Both the position numbers and the translations under genes were made by a program. Below, piece by piece: positions 6,922 through 14,415 of a DNA stretch of 19,643 nucleotides; the first letter of the stretch is position 1; each line of letters opens with the position of its first letter. The notes beneath the pieces were generated by a model. It had not been told where the DNA came from. It saw only the letters and a list, made by a program, of their open reading frames with translations, and ran no database searches. Source of the DNA: JBNJEA01 sp051745395 (GTDB lineage Bacteria; Desulfobacterota; Desulfobacteria; Desulfobacterales; Desulfosalsimonadaceae); contig JBNJEA010000055.1 of assembly GCA_051745395.1 (NCBI GenBank), forward strand, positions 1 through 19,643. Direction: 5' to 3'.

Positions 6922-8169
6922 ATGCTGTTTCGAAGCCTCATCGGATTTTTGCTTTTTGCGGGCCTGGCCTGGGTCATCAGCGAAAACCGGCGCCGGTTTC
7001 CCTGGCGGATCGCGGCCGTCGGCCTGGCCGCCCAGGTGGCGCTGGCGGCTGCCCTGTTGAAGTTTCCGTTGTTTACCCGGTTGTTTGTTTACCTGAACCG
7101 GGCCGTTCTGGCGCTGCAGGAGTCGACCGAGGCGGGCACTTCGTTCGTGTTCGGCTATCTCGCCGGCGGAAAGACGCCTTTTGAGGTCACCAACCCCCAG
7201 GCCACTTTTATCCTGGCCTTCCAGGCGCTTCCGTTGGTGCTGGTGATCAGCGCGCTTTCCGCCGTGTTGTTTTACTGGAACCTGCTGCCCAAAGTCGTTC
7301 GGGGCTTTTCCTGGTTGCTGCAAAAAGGCCTCCGGACCGGCGGGGCCGAGGGGCTGGGGGTGTCGGCCAATATTTTTGTCGGCATGGTGGAATCGCCCCT
7401 GTTGATCCGCCCCTATGTTTCCCGGTTGACCCGCAGTGAACTCTTTACCATCATGACTTCCGGCATGGCCACCATTGCCGGTACAGTGATGGTGCTTTAC
7501 GCCAGTATTTTAACCGATGTGATCCCCAATGTCATCGGCCACATCCTAACCGCCTCCATTGTCAGTGCACCGGCGGCCATTGTGGTTTCCAAGATCATGA
7601 TTCCGGAAACCCAATCGGTGACCACCGGCCAGTTACAGGCCGATCAAACCGCGGCAGGTGCCATGGATGCGCTGACCAAAGGGACCATGTCCGGCATGGA
7701 ACTGCTGTTAAACATCATTGCCATGATCATTGTGCTCGTGGCCGTCGTGCACCTGGTCAATTCCGTGCTCGGGCTGATTCCCGATGTGGCCGGCGCCCCG
7801 CTTAGCATGGAGCGGATGCTGGGCTGGGCAATGGCGCCGGTGGTCTGGCTCATGGGCGTGCCCTGGGCCGAGGCCCATACCGCCGGCTCCCTGCTGGGGA
7901 CCAAGACCATATTAAACGAATTTATCGCCTACCTGGAAATGAGCCAGTTGCCGAAGGACGCTTTGAGTCCTCGCAGCCTGCTGATCATGTCCTATGCGTT
8001 GTGCGGGTTTGCCAATCCCGGCAGCCTGGGCATCATGATTGGCGGCCTCGGCGGCATCGCCCCGGAGCGGCGGGATGAAATCGTATCGCTGGGCGTGCGC
8101 GCCATTGTGGGCGGCACCATTGCCACGTGCATGACCGGGGCGGTTGTGGGATTGCTGCAGGGGTGGTGA
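6922..8169 (+). CDS. CNT-family (concentrative) nucleoside transporter, NupC-like
   Basis: 415 aa, the usual length of bacterial CNT carriers, which import nucleosides through the inner membrane with Na+ or H+. Seen: an N-terminal helical region, then the core signature GAEGLGVSANIFVGMVESPLLIRPY (141-165), TKTILNEFIAY (328-337) and SYALCGFANPGSLGIMIGGLGG (357-378). By comparison with Vibrio cholerae CNT, the ribose-binding residues appear kept (E333 in NEF, N365 and S368 in CGFANPGS), while the base-contacting GQTE loop reads GMVE (154-157), so Gln and Thr are replaced by Met and Val. Base specificity may therefore differ. ATG 6922 has AGAGGA about 12 nt upstream. It has its own promoter at 6778-6806. 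The histidine kinase follows after a heptamer array, and co-transcription by read-through is possible. Confidence 0.9.
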   Translation: MLFRSLIGFLLFAGLAWVISENRRRFPWRIAAVGLAAQVALAAALLKFPLFTRLFVYLNRAVLALQESTEAGTSFVFGYLAGGKTPFEVTNPQATFILAFQALPLVLVISALSAVLFYWNLLPKVVRGFSWLLQKGLRTGGAEGLGVSANIFVGMVESPLLIRPYVSRLTRSELFTIMTSGMATIAGTVMVLYASILTDVIPNVIGHILTASIVSAPAAIVVSKIMIPETQSVTTGQLQADQTAAGAMDALTKGTMSGMELLLNIIAMIIVLVAVVHLVNSVLGLIPDVAGAPLSMERMLGWAMAPVVWLMGVPWAEAHTAGSLLGTKTILNEFIAYLEMSQLPKDALSPRSLLIMSYALCGFANPGSLGIMIGGLGGIAPERRDEIVSLGVRAIVGGTIATCMTGAVVGLLQGW

Positions 8170-8199
8170 TAGGGCCGGATTTTTTCAGGTAGCTTTTGA

Positions 8200-8339
8200 G
8201 GTTTGAGGTGTAAGGTTTGAGGTGTAAGGTTTGAGGTGTAAGGTTTGAGGTGTAAGGTTTGAGGTGGGAGGTGTGAGGTGGGAGGTGGGAGGTGTGAGGT
8301 TTGGGGTGTAAGGTGTAAGGTTTGAGGTTTGAGGTGTAA
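8200..8339 (+). repeat. Heptamer tandem array, 20 units of GGTNNNN
   Basis: Twenty units of exactly 7 nt with no slippage: GGTTTGA and GGTGTAA alternate at first, then GGTGGGA, GGTGTGA and GGTTTGG variants appear, and the array returns to the main forms. All begin GGT. It ends 11 nt before the ATG of the histidine kinase, and the flanking GGGGGA (8340-8345) continues straight from the last unit to form the Shine-Dalgarno. Spaced GG pairs could form two-tier G-quadruplexes. No promoter is visible between the transporter stop and the kinase start. Confidence 0.92.
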
Positions 8340-8350
8340 GGGGGATTTGG

Positions 8351-10729
8351 ATGGCCGAATACCAGGATGTCGATGACTTGATTCATCGAAACCGGCAGCT
8401 GGAAGAAGAAAATGCCCGGCTCAAGGCCCGACTGGCGGAGAAAAGCCGTGACGAGGAGCGCTTCCGGGCGATTTTAAATGCCATGCAGGAAGGCTATTTC
8501 GAGGTCGATCTCCAGGGCAATTTTACCTATTTTTCTCCGGCCATCCCGGAAATTTTCGGTTATGCGCCGGAGGAAATCATCGGCATGAACAACCGGCAAT
8601 ACACAACTCCGGAAACCGCCAAGAAAATGTTTCGCATTTTCAACCGGGTCTACCGCACCGGCGAGCCCGCAGAAATTACCGACTACGAGATCTTTCAGAA
8701 AGACGGCAGCCGACGGTACATGGAGTTGTCGGCCTACCGGATTACCGATGCATCGGGGCGGCCGACGGGGTTTCGGGGCTTGTGCCGGGATGTCACCGAA
8801 CGGAAAAAGATCGAAAAGGCCCTGGCCGAAAGCGAAGCCCGGTTTCGGCGGCTGCACGAGGCCTCGTTCGGCGGCATCGGCATCCATGACCGGGGCCGCA
8901 TTATCGACTGCAACAGGGGATTGGCGGAAATGACCGGCTACACCTATGACGAGTTGATCGGCATGGACGGCCTGCAGTTGATCGCCCCGGAGTGGCGGGA
9001 GACGGTCATGGAAAAGATCGTTTCGGATTATGAAACCGCCTACACGGCCGAAGGCCTTCGCAAGGACGGCACGCGCTATCCCTTAGAGATCATGGGCAAG
9101 GTCATTCAATATGAGGGGCGGAAATACCGGGTGACCGAGTTCAGAGACATTTCCGAGCGCAAACGCGCGGAAGAAGCACTCCGGGAAAGCGAGCAGCGGT
9201 ATCGCAGTTTGTACAAGGAAGCCAAGCGGGCCGAAGAGCTCTACCAGTCCCTGCTCAATTCCTCGCCGGATGCCATTGTGATCTACAACATGGATCAAAC
9301 AGTACGATACGTTAATCCGGTATTTACAGAGATTTTCGGCTGGACGCTCGATGAGTTACTCGATCATCCCATCGATCATGTTCCCGAAGAAGAACAGGCG
9401 GCCGCGGGTCAGTTGATTGAAAACCTGCTTACCGAGGGCAAGACGCTGCAGGGGATTGAAACCCGCCGCAAAACCAGGGCCGGGCATTTGCTCGATGTCA
9501 GTATCAGTGCGGCCTGCTTTCATGATTACCAGGACGAGCCCGCCGGTATTTTGATCATACTGCGCGATATTACCGAGGCCAAAAAACTGCGGCGCCACTT
9601 GCAGCAGGCCCAGAAAATGGAATCCGTCGGCACCCTGGCCGGCGGTATCGCCCACGATTTCAACAACCTGCTCATGGGCATGCAGGGCCGGCTGTCATTG
9701 ATGATGTTTGACTTGTCCCCCAGCCATTCCCACTACCGGCACGTCCAGGAGATCGAAAATTACGTAAAACGGGCTGCGGAGCTGACCCAGCAATTGCTCG
9801 GGTTTGCCCGGGGCGGCAAGTATGAAGTCGTCGCCACGGATATCAACGAATTGATCCGCACCCACAACCGCATGTTCGGCCGGACGCGCAAGGATATTTC
9901 CATTCACGAAAATTTCGGCGATGATTTAAATGCCGTGGAGGTGGACCAGCGCCAGATCGAACAGGTGCTTTTAAACATTTATGTCAACGCCGGCCATGCC
10001 ATGCCCGAAGGCGGTTGCCTCTACGTGTCCACCGGGCATGAAAGGTTGTGGTCGCACCGGACATTGCCCCATGATGCCGCACCGGGCGATTACGTTAAGA
10101 TTTCCATCACCGATACCGGCGAGGGCATGGAAGAACGTGTCCGGCGCCGGGTGTTTGAACCCTTTTTCACCACCCGGGAGATGGGCCGCGGCACCGGCCT
10201 GGGGCTGGCTTCGGCCTACGGCATTATCAGAAACCATCACGGGTTTATCACGGTATACAGCGAACCGGGCAAGGGGACGACGTTTAATATTTACCTGCCC
10301 GCTTCCAGAAAGACGCCGGCTGCGGAAAAATCCGGAGAAGACCAGATCGTGTCGGGCAAGGGCACGGTTTTGCTCGTCGATGACGAGTCCATGATTGTCG
10401 AGGTGGGCCAGGAACTCATTGAAAGCCTCGGCTACAATGTGAAAACCGCTGCCGGCGGTGCCGAGGCCATCGAGGTCTATAAGGCCGAACAGGAGGAAAT
10501 TGACCTGGTGATTCTGGACATGATCATGCCGGGCGTCAGCGGCGGGGAGACATTTGACCGGTTAAGGGCCATCAACCCGGATGCCAAAATCCTGCTTGCC
10601 AGCGGCTACAGCCTCAACGGCCAGGCGGCCGATATCCTGGAGCGCGGATGCAACGGCTTTATCCAGAAGCCCTATAACCTGCTGGACCTGTCGAGAAAGA
10701 TTGCCGACATTGTATCCGGGTCATCATGA
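8351..10729 (+). CDS. PAS-domain hybrid sensor histidine kinase with C-terminal receiver domain
   Basis: 792 aa, soluble, with no membrane segment. Order: a coiled-coil start (about 5-35, LEEENARLKARLAEK), three PAS domains (about 36-150, 163-270 and 296-410; each ends in a PAC-type R-D-[IV]-[ST]-E motif, the first two followed by RK/KR), HisKA with phospho-acceptor H435 in GGIAHDFNNLL, HATPase_c with the N box LLNIYVNAGHA (541-550), G1 DTGEGM (588-593), F box FEPFFTT (602-608) and G2 GRGTGLGLA (612-620), then a receiver domain with acidic pair D677-D678, phospho-acceptor D723 (LDMIMPG) and K773. All catalytic residues are present. With a receiver but no DNA-binding output it probably feeds a phosphorelay through a partner outside the window. 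The signal is cytoplasmic and unknown; no heme or flavin signature stands out. The AGGGGG Shine-Dalgarno joins directly to the upstream heptamer array. Confidence 0.95.
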   Translation: MAEYQDVDDLIHRNRQLEEENARLKARLAEKSRDEERFRAILNAMQEGYFEVDLQGNFTYFSPAIPEIFGYAPEEIIGMNNRQYTTPETAKKMFRIFNRVYRTGEPAEITDYEIFQKDGSRRYMELSAYRITDASGRPTGFRGLCRDVTERKKIEKALAESEARFRRLHEASFGGIGIHDRGRIIDCNRGLAEMTGYTYDELIGMDGLQLIAPEWRETVMEKIVSDYETAYTAEGLRKDGTRYPLEIMGKVIQYEGRKYRVTEFRDISERKRAEEALRESEQRYRSLYKEAKRAEELYQSLLNSSPDAIVIYNMDQTVRYVNPVFTEIFGWTLDELLDHPIDHVPEEEQAAAGQLIENLLTEGKTLQGIETRRKTRAGHLLDVSISAACFHDYQDEPAGILIILRDITEAKKLRRHLQQAQKMESVGTLAGGIAHDFNNLLMGMQGRLSLMMFDLSPSHSHYRHVQEIENYVKRAAELTQQLLGFARGGKYEVVATDINELIRTHNRMFGRTRKDISIHENFGDDLNAVEVDQRQIEQVLLNIYVNAGHAMPEGGCLYVSTGHERLWSHRTLPHDAAPGDYVKISITDTGEGMEERVRRRVFEPFFTTREMGRGTGLGLASAYGIIRNHHGFITVYSEPGKGTTFNIYLPASRKTPAAEKSGEDQIVSGKGTVLLVDDESMIVEVGQELIESLGYNVKTAAGGAEAIEVYKAEQEEIDLVILDMIMPGVSGGETFDRLRAINPDAKILLASGYSLNGQAADILERGCNGFIQKPYNLLDLSRKIADIVSGSS

Positions 10730-10778
10730 AGCACTTCGAAATATGCCCTGCGGAATAAAGAGCTTATAGGGAACTTCA

Positions 10779-10848
10779 GGTTCAAGGTCTGAGGTTCAGG
10801 GTCTGAGGTGTAAGGTATAAGGTATAAGGTGTAAGGTGTAAGGTAAAA
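10779..10848 (+). repeat. Heptamer tandem array, 10 units of GGTNNNN
   Basis: Ten phased 7-nt units: GGTTCAA, GGTCTGA, GGTTCAG, GGTCTGA, GGTGTAA, GGTATAA twice, GGTGTAA twice, GGTAAAA. Same period and GGT start as the array before the kinase gene, so the two arrays bracket that gene in the same orientation. It begins 50 nt after the kinase stop, within the 355-bp gap before the convergent acyl-CoA dehydrogenase gene; the remainder of the gap is the palindromic element at 10907-11022 and short unremarkable sequence. Confidence 0.88.
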
Positions 10849-10906
10849 AACGCCAGGGCATTCGTTTTTCCAGGGAACTCGTTTTTGAAAGCTCGAAATG
10901 GATATA

Positions 10907-11022
10907 AACCACAGAGGACACAGAGCTCACGGAGAAAGCTTCTTATAAATAATGTTTGCTCTGTGCCCTCTGTGCCCTCTGTGCCCTCTGTGCCCTCTGT
11001 GCCCTCTGTGCTCTCTGTGGTT
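10907..11022. repeat. Palindromic element with nonamer array (GTGCCCTCT)
   Basis: AACCACAGAG (10907-10916) and CTCTGTGGTT (11013-11022) are a perfect inverted pair; the next segments also pair (CACAGAG on both sides, separated by 2 nt). The right half holds five perfect 9-nt units GTGCCCTCT (10963-11007) and one variant (GTGCTCTCT, 11008-11016). It sits between convergent genes, 63 nt past the acyl-CoA dehydrogenase stop, and could fold into a long stem. Elements with ACCACAGAGGACACAGAG ends recur in many environmental bacterial genomes, as I recall. The reading frames over it (VPS or PLC repeats) are not genes. Confidence 0.85.
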
Positions 11023-11084
11023 AAGAAATGGGTCCCCGAAAGTTGCTTTCTGCAAAAACACCGAAGTAAGGAGTCAGGAGCTTC

Positions 11085-12788
11085 TTACGGGTTCATTTCA
11101 TACGTGTCGCGCAGTGCATAGACGGTGTCGTTCCAGAACCGGTTGAAGCGCTCCGGGGCGTCCACGGGTTTGCGGATCATCTTGATGCACCACTCGCGCT
11201 GCTTTTCCGTGCTGTCGGCCTTGGAGTAAAGCTGCAGGGCATACCGGGAAAAATCGCGGACCATGAAGTCGAAAATCTGTTCGAACAGATCGTCGTCGAA
11301 TTTTTCCATCTGGTATTTTTCGATGATGAGCTGCCCGTAGGCCACCAGGGTAAACAGCTCGCCCACGGCCAGGAGAAAATCGATGTTTTTCGCCTGCTCG
11401 CCGTCCGGGGCGGCATCGACCAGAAAGTTTTTAAAGGTCTCGATCTGGTCCTTGAAAATGTTGATATTGGGCGAATCCACACTGTTGTAGGCGATGTTGT
11501 AGTCGTGGAACTGGATTTTGCCCAGCCCCTTGGTCGGGCCCTGCCGGAAAAGAAACTCGTCGTCTGCCGTATCATCTCGTTTTCCGATTTCCGGAAATTC
11601 GCCCGGGTTGAAGAAGTAGTTGGCGATGAACTTGATGATTAAGGCCATGTTGACATGGACGGTGCCTTCGAGCTTGGGCAGCGAGCGGATGTCCTGGGCC
11701 GCCATTTCGAAATAGACGTCTTTTTCAAACCCGCGGGCGGCAATCACGTCCCAGAGCATGTTGATGACCTCTTCGCCCTGGGTGGGGACTTTCATCTTGA
11801 CGATCGGGTTGTAGAGCAAATACCGCCGGTCATTTTCGGATGCGGAGCGCATGTAGTCGGTGGCGCGCTGGGAGAAAAGCTTCATGGCCGCCAGGCGGGC
11901 GTAGGAATCGACAAACATCTGCTTGATATGGGGGAAATCGGTGACATAGTTGCCGTAGAGGTTGCGGTGGCTGGCATGGTTGATGGCTTCGTAGAAGCAG
12001 TGGGTGGCAATGCCGATCGCCCCCCAGCCCAGGTTGAACTTGCCGACATTGACCGTATTTAATGCCGAATCCCAGGCCTCCCGGCCGTAGGAAAGGATTT
12101 CACTGTCGGTGATCGGATAGCCGTTTAAGGCGTACTCGGCCACGTAGCCTTCCCAGTCGACCACGTTCTGGATCAGGTCGTAGTTCTCGTGGTTGGGGTC
12201 GGCGACGAAAAAGACGTATTCATCGGTTTCCGAATCCTTGCCGAAGGTGGAGACAAAGGCGGCCTTGTTGGCGTTGCCGATGTAGTATTTGCCGCCGTCG
12301 GCCACGTATTGGCCGTTGCCCAGCGGGGTCAGCGTCATATCCGACGAATACAGGTCCGCGCCATGCTCTCGTTCGGAAAGGCCGAATGCGAAAATCCCGC
12401 CGTCTTTTAGCATCTGTGCGGTTTTCTTTTTGATCTCCTCGTTGTTGCCCATGAAAATCGGGCCCAGGCCGAGGATGGTGACCTGCCAGGCATACCAGTG
12501 TGACAGGTTGTAAAATGCCAGGATTTCACTGAAATCGCAAATGCGGTGGGTATCCCAGCGCTTTTCGGCATCGCCGTCAACCACGTGCTGCTTCGGGGTC
12601 AGCAGGGTGGCAAAGACTTCGTTTTCTTTCAAAAACTCGATAAAATCCGCATACCATCGCCGCTCGTGGGCGTCTTCTTTGAGTTTGGCCTTGCCCCGGG
12701 ATTCGAAATATTCAATGGTTTTCTGCATGATCTCACGGGACCGGGGGTCCAGATGGTCAAAACTTTCCTTTTTGGGGTTTAACAGCAT
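11085..12788 (-). CDS. Acyl-CoA dehydrogenase family flavoprotein
   Basis: 567 aa, longer than classical ~380-aa acyl-CoA dehydrogenases and similar in size to the ~600-aa classes with an extra C-terminal helical domain. Seen: an N-terminal helical region with charged linker (about 1-100); the FAD/substrate loop FAFGLSEREHGADLYSSDMTLTP (133-155), equivalent to the usual A-x-TE-x-x-x-GSD; the middle beta domain; and the C-terminal helical bundle with LPKLEGTVHVNMALI (370-384). E374 in LEGT is the likely catalytic base, as in isovaleryl- and long-chain-type enzymes. The last ~150 residues form an added helical extension. It oxidises an acyl-CoA at the alpha-beta bond with FAD; chain length is unknown. 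ATG 12788 has AGGAG 7 nt upstream. The MarR gene lies upstream on the same strand, and a palindrome in the gap matches the one at the MarR promoter. Confidence 0.9.
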   Translation of the reverse strand: MLLNPKKESFDHLDPRSREIMQKTIEYFESRGKAKLKEDAHERRWYADFIEFLKENEVFATLLTPKQHVVDGDAEKRWDTHRICDFSEILAFYNLSHWYAWQVTILGLGPIFMGNNEEIKKKTAQMLKDGGIFAFGLSEREHGADLYSSDMTLTPLGNGQYVADGGKYYIGNANKAAFVSTFGKDSETDEYVFFVADPNHENYDLIQNVVDWEGYVAEYALNGYPITDSEILSYGREAWDSALNTVNVGKFNLGWGAIGIATHCFYEAINHASHRNLYGNYVTDFPHIKQMFVDSYARLAAMKLFSQRATDYMRSASENDRRYLLYNPIVKMKVPTQGEEVINMLWDVIAARGFEKDVYFEMAAQDIRSLPKLEGTVHVNMALIIKFIANYFFNPGEFPEIGKRDDTADDEFLFRQGPTKGLGKIQFHDYNIAYNSVDSPNINIFKDQIETFKNFLVDAAPDGEQAKNIDFLLAVGELFTLVAYGQLIIEKYQMEKFDDDLFEQIFDFMVRDFSRYALQLYSKADSTEKQREWCIKMIRKPVDAPERFNRFWNDTVYALRDTYEMNP

Positions 12789-12890
12789 GTTGTGCTCCTT
12801 TTGGGTTTGGGTTGCCGTTGGGTGTTAATTGTTTGTTCCGATTATCCGGTTTGCTCCGGTAAAAGATAAGTCGTCGACTTGTTTTTCTAT

Positions 12891-12962
12891 TCTCGCGCAA
12901 AGCCGCCAAGAGCGCCAAGGAAGACTTGGAAACTTCGCGTCTTTGCGACTTGGCGCGCGAAA
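12891..12962. repeat. Dispersed imperfect palindrome (CGCGCAAAGCCGCCAAG type)
   Basis: A 72-bp imperfect palindrome. The left part TCTCGCGCAAAGCCGCCAAG and, read in reverse complement, the right part TTTCGCGCGCCAAGTCGCAA share alternating CAAAG/CCAAG blocks, with CGCCAAG and CTTGG repeated inside. It lies about 100 nt before the acyl-CoA dehydrogenase start, in the 322-bp gap to marR, between the gene and the candidate MarR box at 13003. From memory it resembles a widespread bacterial intergenic repeat built from CGCAAAGACGCCAAG blocks. No gene is supported in the rest of the gap. Confidence 0.65.
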
Positions 12963-13002
12963 ATGCATTGGCTGTTACTGGAGTTTTCCGGATATCCAAA
13001 TT

Positions 13003-13016
13003 GTTTGTATACAAAC
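13003..13016. promoter_or_regulatory. Candidate MarR operator upstream of the acyl-CoA dehydrogenase gene
   Basis: GTTTGTATACAAAC is a perfect 14-bp palindrome, 215 bp upstream of the acyl-CoA dehydrogenase ATG and about 95 bp past the marR stop. Its core TTTGTATACAAA differs only at one symmetric pair from the TTCGTATACGAA palindrome at the marR start. Two such sites around one regulator fit the usual ~12-16-bp palindromic operators of MarR proteins. No convincing -35/-10 pair was found beside it. Confidence 0.5.
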
Positions 13017-13110
13017 CATACGATTTGAAAAAAACTGGATGCCGTTTTACTGCGGCGCGCAAAGAGTGCTGTGCCGCTTGGTTTTCGCCAGTGTCTTTTT
13101 CCGGCAAGAG

Positions 13111-13533
13111 CTAAATCAAATCGCGCAGCAGACGTTTCAGGACAATACGCTCTTCCGGAGAAAGGTTTTCCAGGATCTCCCGGTTTGAATGCTGTCGCTG
13201 TTTTACGAGTTGGGGTTTGAATGCATCGGCTTTTTCCGATGTATAGAGCCGCTGGACACGCCGGTCTTCGGGGTCGGGTATTTTGACCACCCAGCCGGTA
13301 TCGACCATGCGTTCCAAAACCCCGGACAGCGTGGCCTTGTCCAATATCAGCAGCCGCGACAGTTCCGTGGCCGTCATGCCGTTTTGATACCACAGACCTT
13401 CGAGCACCAGGTGCTGCATATTGGTCAGCCCGTAGGGCCGCAGCCGCTTGTTAAAATCGCTGTGGGCTTTCTGGTAGGCCTTGCCCAACAAGAAAACCAT
13501 GCATTCGGGTAAATCTTCAGGTATTTTCGACAT
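13111..13533 (-). CDS. MarR-family transcriptional regulator
   Basis: 140 aa, typical length. Seen: an N-terminal dimerisation helix (MVFLLGKAYQKAHSDFNKRLRPYGLT), the winged helix-turn-helix with GMTATELSRLLILDKATLSGVLERMVDTGWV (about 52-82), the wing PDPEDRRVQRLYTSEKADAF with the conserved DRR, and C-terminal dimer helices. MarR proteins bind palindromes as dimers and usually repress until a small ligand (often an aromatic or acyl-CoA) binds. An AAGGA Shine-Dalgarno precedes ATG 13533. A perfect palindrome 12 nt before the start, and a near-identical one before the acyl-CoA dehydrogenase gene, suggest autoregulation and control of that enzyme. The ligand is unknown; a product or substrate of the dehydrogenase is an inference. 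Confidence 0.92.
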   Translation of the reverse strand: MSKIPEDLPECMVFLLGKAYQKAHSDFNKRLRPYGLTNMQHLVLEGLWYQNGMTATELSRLLILDKATLSGVLERMVDTGWVVKIPDPEDRRVQRLYTSEKADAFKPQLVKQRQHSNREILENLSPEERIVLKRLLRDLI

Positions 13534-13544
13534 CGCATCAATCC

Positions 13545-13586
13545 TTCGTATACGAACTAAGTAGGCCGATCGGGATCAATTGTCAA
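13545..13586 (-). promoter_or_regulatory. marR promoter region with candidate autoregulatory operator
   Basis: On the minus strand TTGACA (13586-13581) is a perfect -35; at 17 nt the -10 is poor (TACTTA, 13563-13558). Just downstream is the perfect 12-bp palindrome TTCGTATACGAA (13545-13556), ending at the AAGGA Shine-Dalgarno. A repressor bound here would block initiation. Confidence 0.5.
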
Positions 13587-13646
13587 GATGAGATTGGGGT
13601 TTCGGCCCCATGCGGATGAAACGGGAGGGATTGATGGAACGGCCGA

Positions 13647-13676
13647 AAAAGCCGGGCCGGATGCCGCCCGGCTTTT
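13647..13676 (-). terminator. Rho-independent terminator after the PfpI-family gene
   Basis: Perfect 11-bp stem AAAAGCCGGGC (13647-13657) and GCCCGGCTTTT (13666-13676) with an 8-nt loop. Read on the minus strand it is followed by a five-T run, 24 nt after the stop of the DJ-1/PfpI gene. The A-rich and T-rich flanks would let it work in both directions. Confidence 0.85.
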
Positions 13677-13699
13677 CACGGATTGTCTTTGTGTTCACA

Positions 13700-14209
13700 T
13701 CAGGCCAGCAGTTTCAGGGATTCCCTTACAAATGCCGGCAAGTCGTTGGGATTTCGGCTCGAAACCAGTTTGCCGTCCACGACCACTTCCTGGTCCACAA
13801 AATCGGCGCCGGCGTTTTTTAGGTCCTGGATAATGGACTTGTAGCCGGTGATTTTGCGGTTCCGTATGGTGTCTGCCGTAATCAGCAGCTGGGCGCCATG
13901 GCAGATGGCAAAAACCGGTTTTTCCGTTTCCATGAAGTTTTTGACAAAGTCCACCGCCGTATCGTCGGCCCGCAGGATATCCGGAGAAAATCCGCCGGGA
14001 ATCAACAGGGCATCAAACTCGTCCGGGGCGATGTCGCCGATGGCGCGGTCCACGGTGACCGGGGTGTGTTCCTTTTTGCCTTTCACAATTGCGCCGGCTT
14101 TTATGCCGATGGTGATGACCTCGTGGCCGGCTTCCCGGAATGCTTCGGCCGGCTGGGTAAACTCCGAGTCTTCAAAATAATCGGTTATGATTGCAGCGAT
14201 TTTGCTCAT
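13700..14209 (-). CDS. DJ-1/PfpI family protein (YhbO-like)
   Basis: 169 aa, the standard length of the short DJ-1/PfpI proteins (YhbO, PfpI). Seen: an N-terminal strand and IITDYFEDSEF with E14, the nucleophile-elbow motif FAICHGAQLL with C103 followed by H104, and DALLIPGGFSPDILR. The E-C-H set is that of the family, whose members are described as intracellular proteases or protein/nucleotide deglycases (glyoxalase III-like) acting in carbonyl stress; which activity applies here is not decided by sequence. AAAGGAG lies upstream of ATG 14209, a promoter at 14293-14321, and a strong terminator after the gene, so it is a single-gene unit. It is on the same strand as marR but separated from it by the terminator. 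Confidence 0.92.
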   Translation of the reverse strand: MSKIAAIITDYFEDSEFTQPAEAFREAGHEVITIGIKAGAIVKGKKEHTPVTVDRAIGDIAPDEFDALLIPGGFSPDILRADDTAVDFVKNFMETEKPVFAICHGAQLLITADTIRNRKITGYKSIIQDLKNAGADFVDQEVVVDGKLVSSRNPNDLPAFVRESLKLLA

Positions 14210-14292
14210 TTTTGACTCCTTTGCTCGATGATGGTTTTACATAAAAGACAGCCAATACAGCCGTTGTCGATTACAGGGACAAGGCACCCCAA

Positions 14293-14321
14293 AATATAAT
14301 CCGGCCGGAAAAAAGTACCAA
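14293..14321 (-). promoter_or_regulatory. Sigma70-type promoter of the PfpI-family gene
   Basis: On the minus strand: TTGGTA (14321-14316, 4 of 6), a 17-nt spacer and TATATT (14298-14293, 5 of 6). The spacer holds the perfect palindrome TCCGGCCGGA (14300-14309), a possible operator. The leader would be about 75 nt. Confidence 0.5.
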
Positions 14322-14415
14322 CAACTTGTTCAGCGGCTTTGACAGCCAGCGTAAATTCGTATTTATTTTCTTTTTTATTAGCAATACACTCTATTGTTTA
14401 TAACAAATATTTTTC

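Noticed and set aside
8200..8339. CRISPR array
   Set aside because: Units are contiguous 7-mers without spacers, and no cas gene is present.
10885..11146. Small frames encoding VPS or CPL tripeptide repeats
   Set aside because: They are a by-product of the 9-nt tandem array (3 codons per unit) within a palindromic repeat; no start signal.
12838..12849. 12-mer CCGGATAATCGG shared (inverted) with 16173-16184, with a variant near 4454
   Set aside because: In 20 kb, several 12-mer matches are expected by chance on both strands, and the three contexts have nothing in common.
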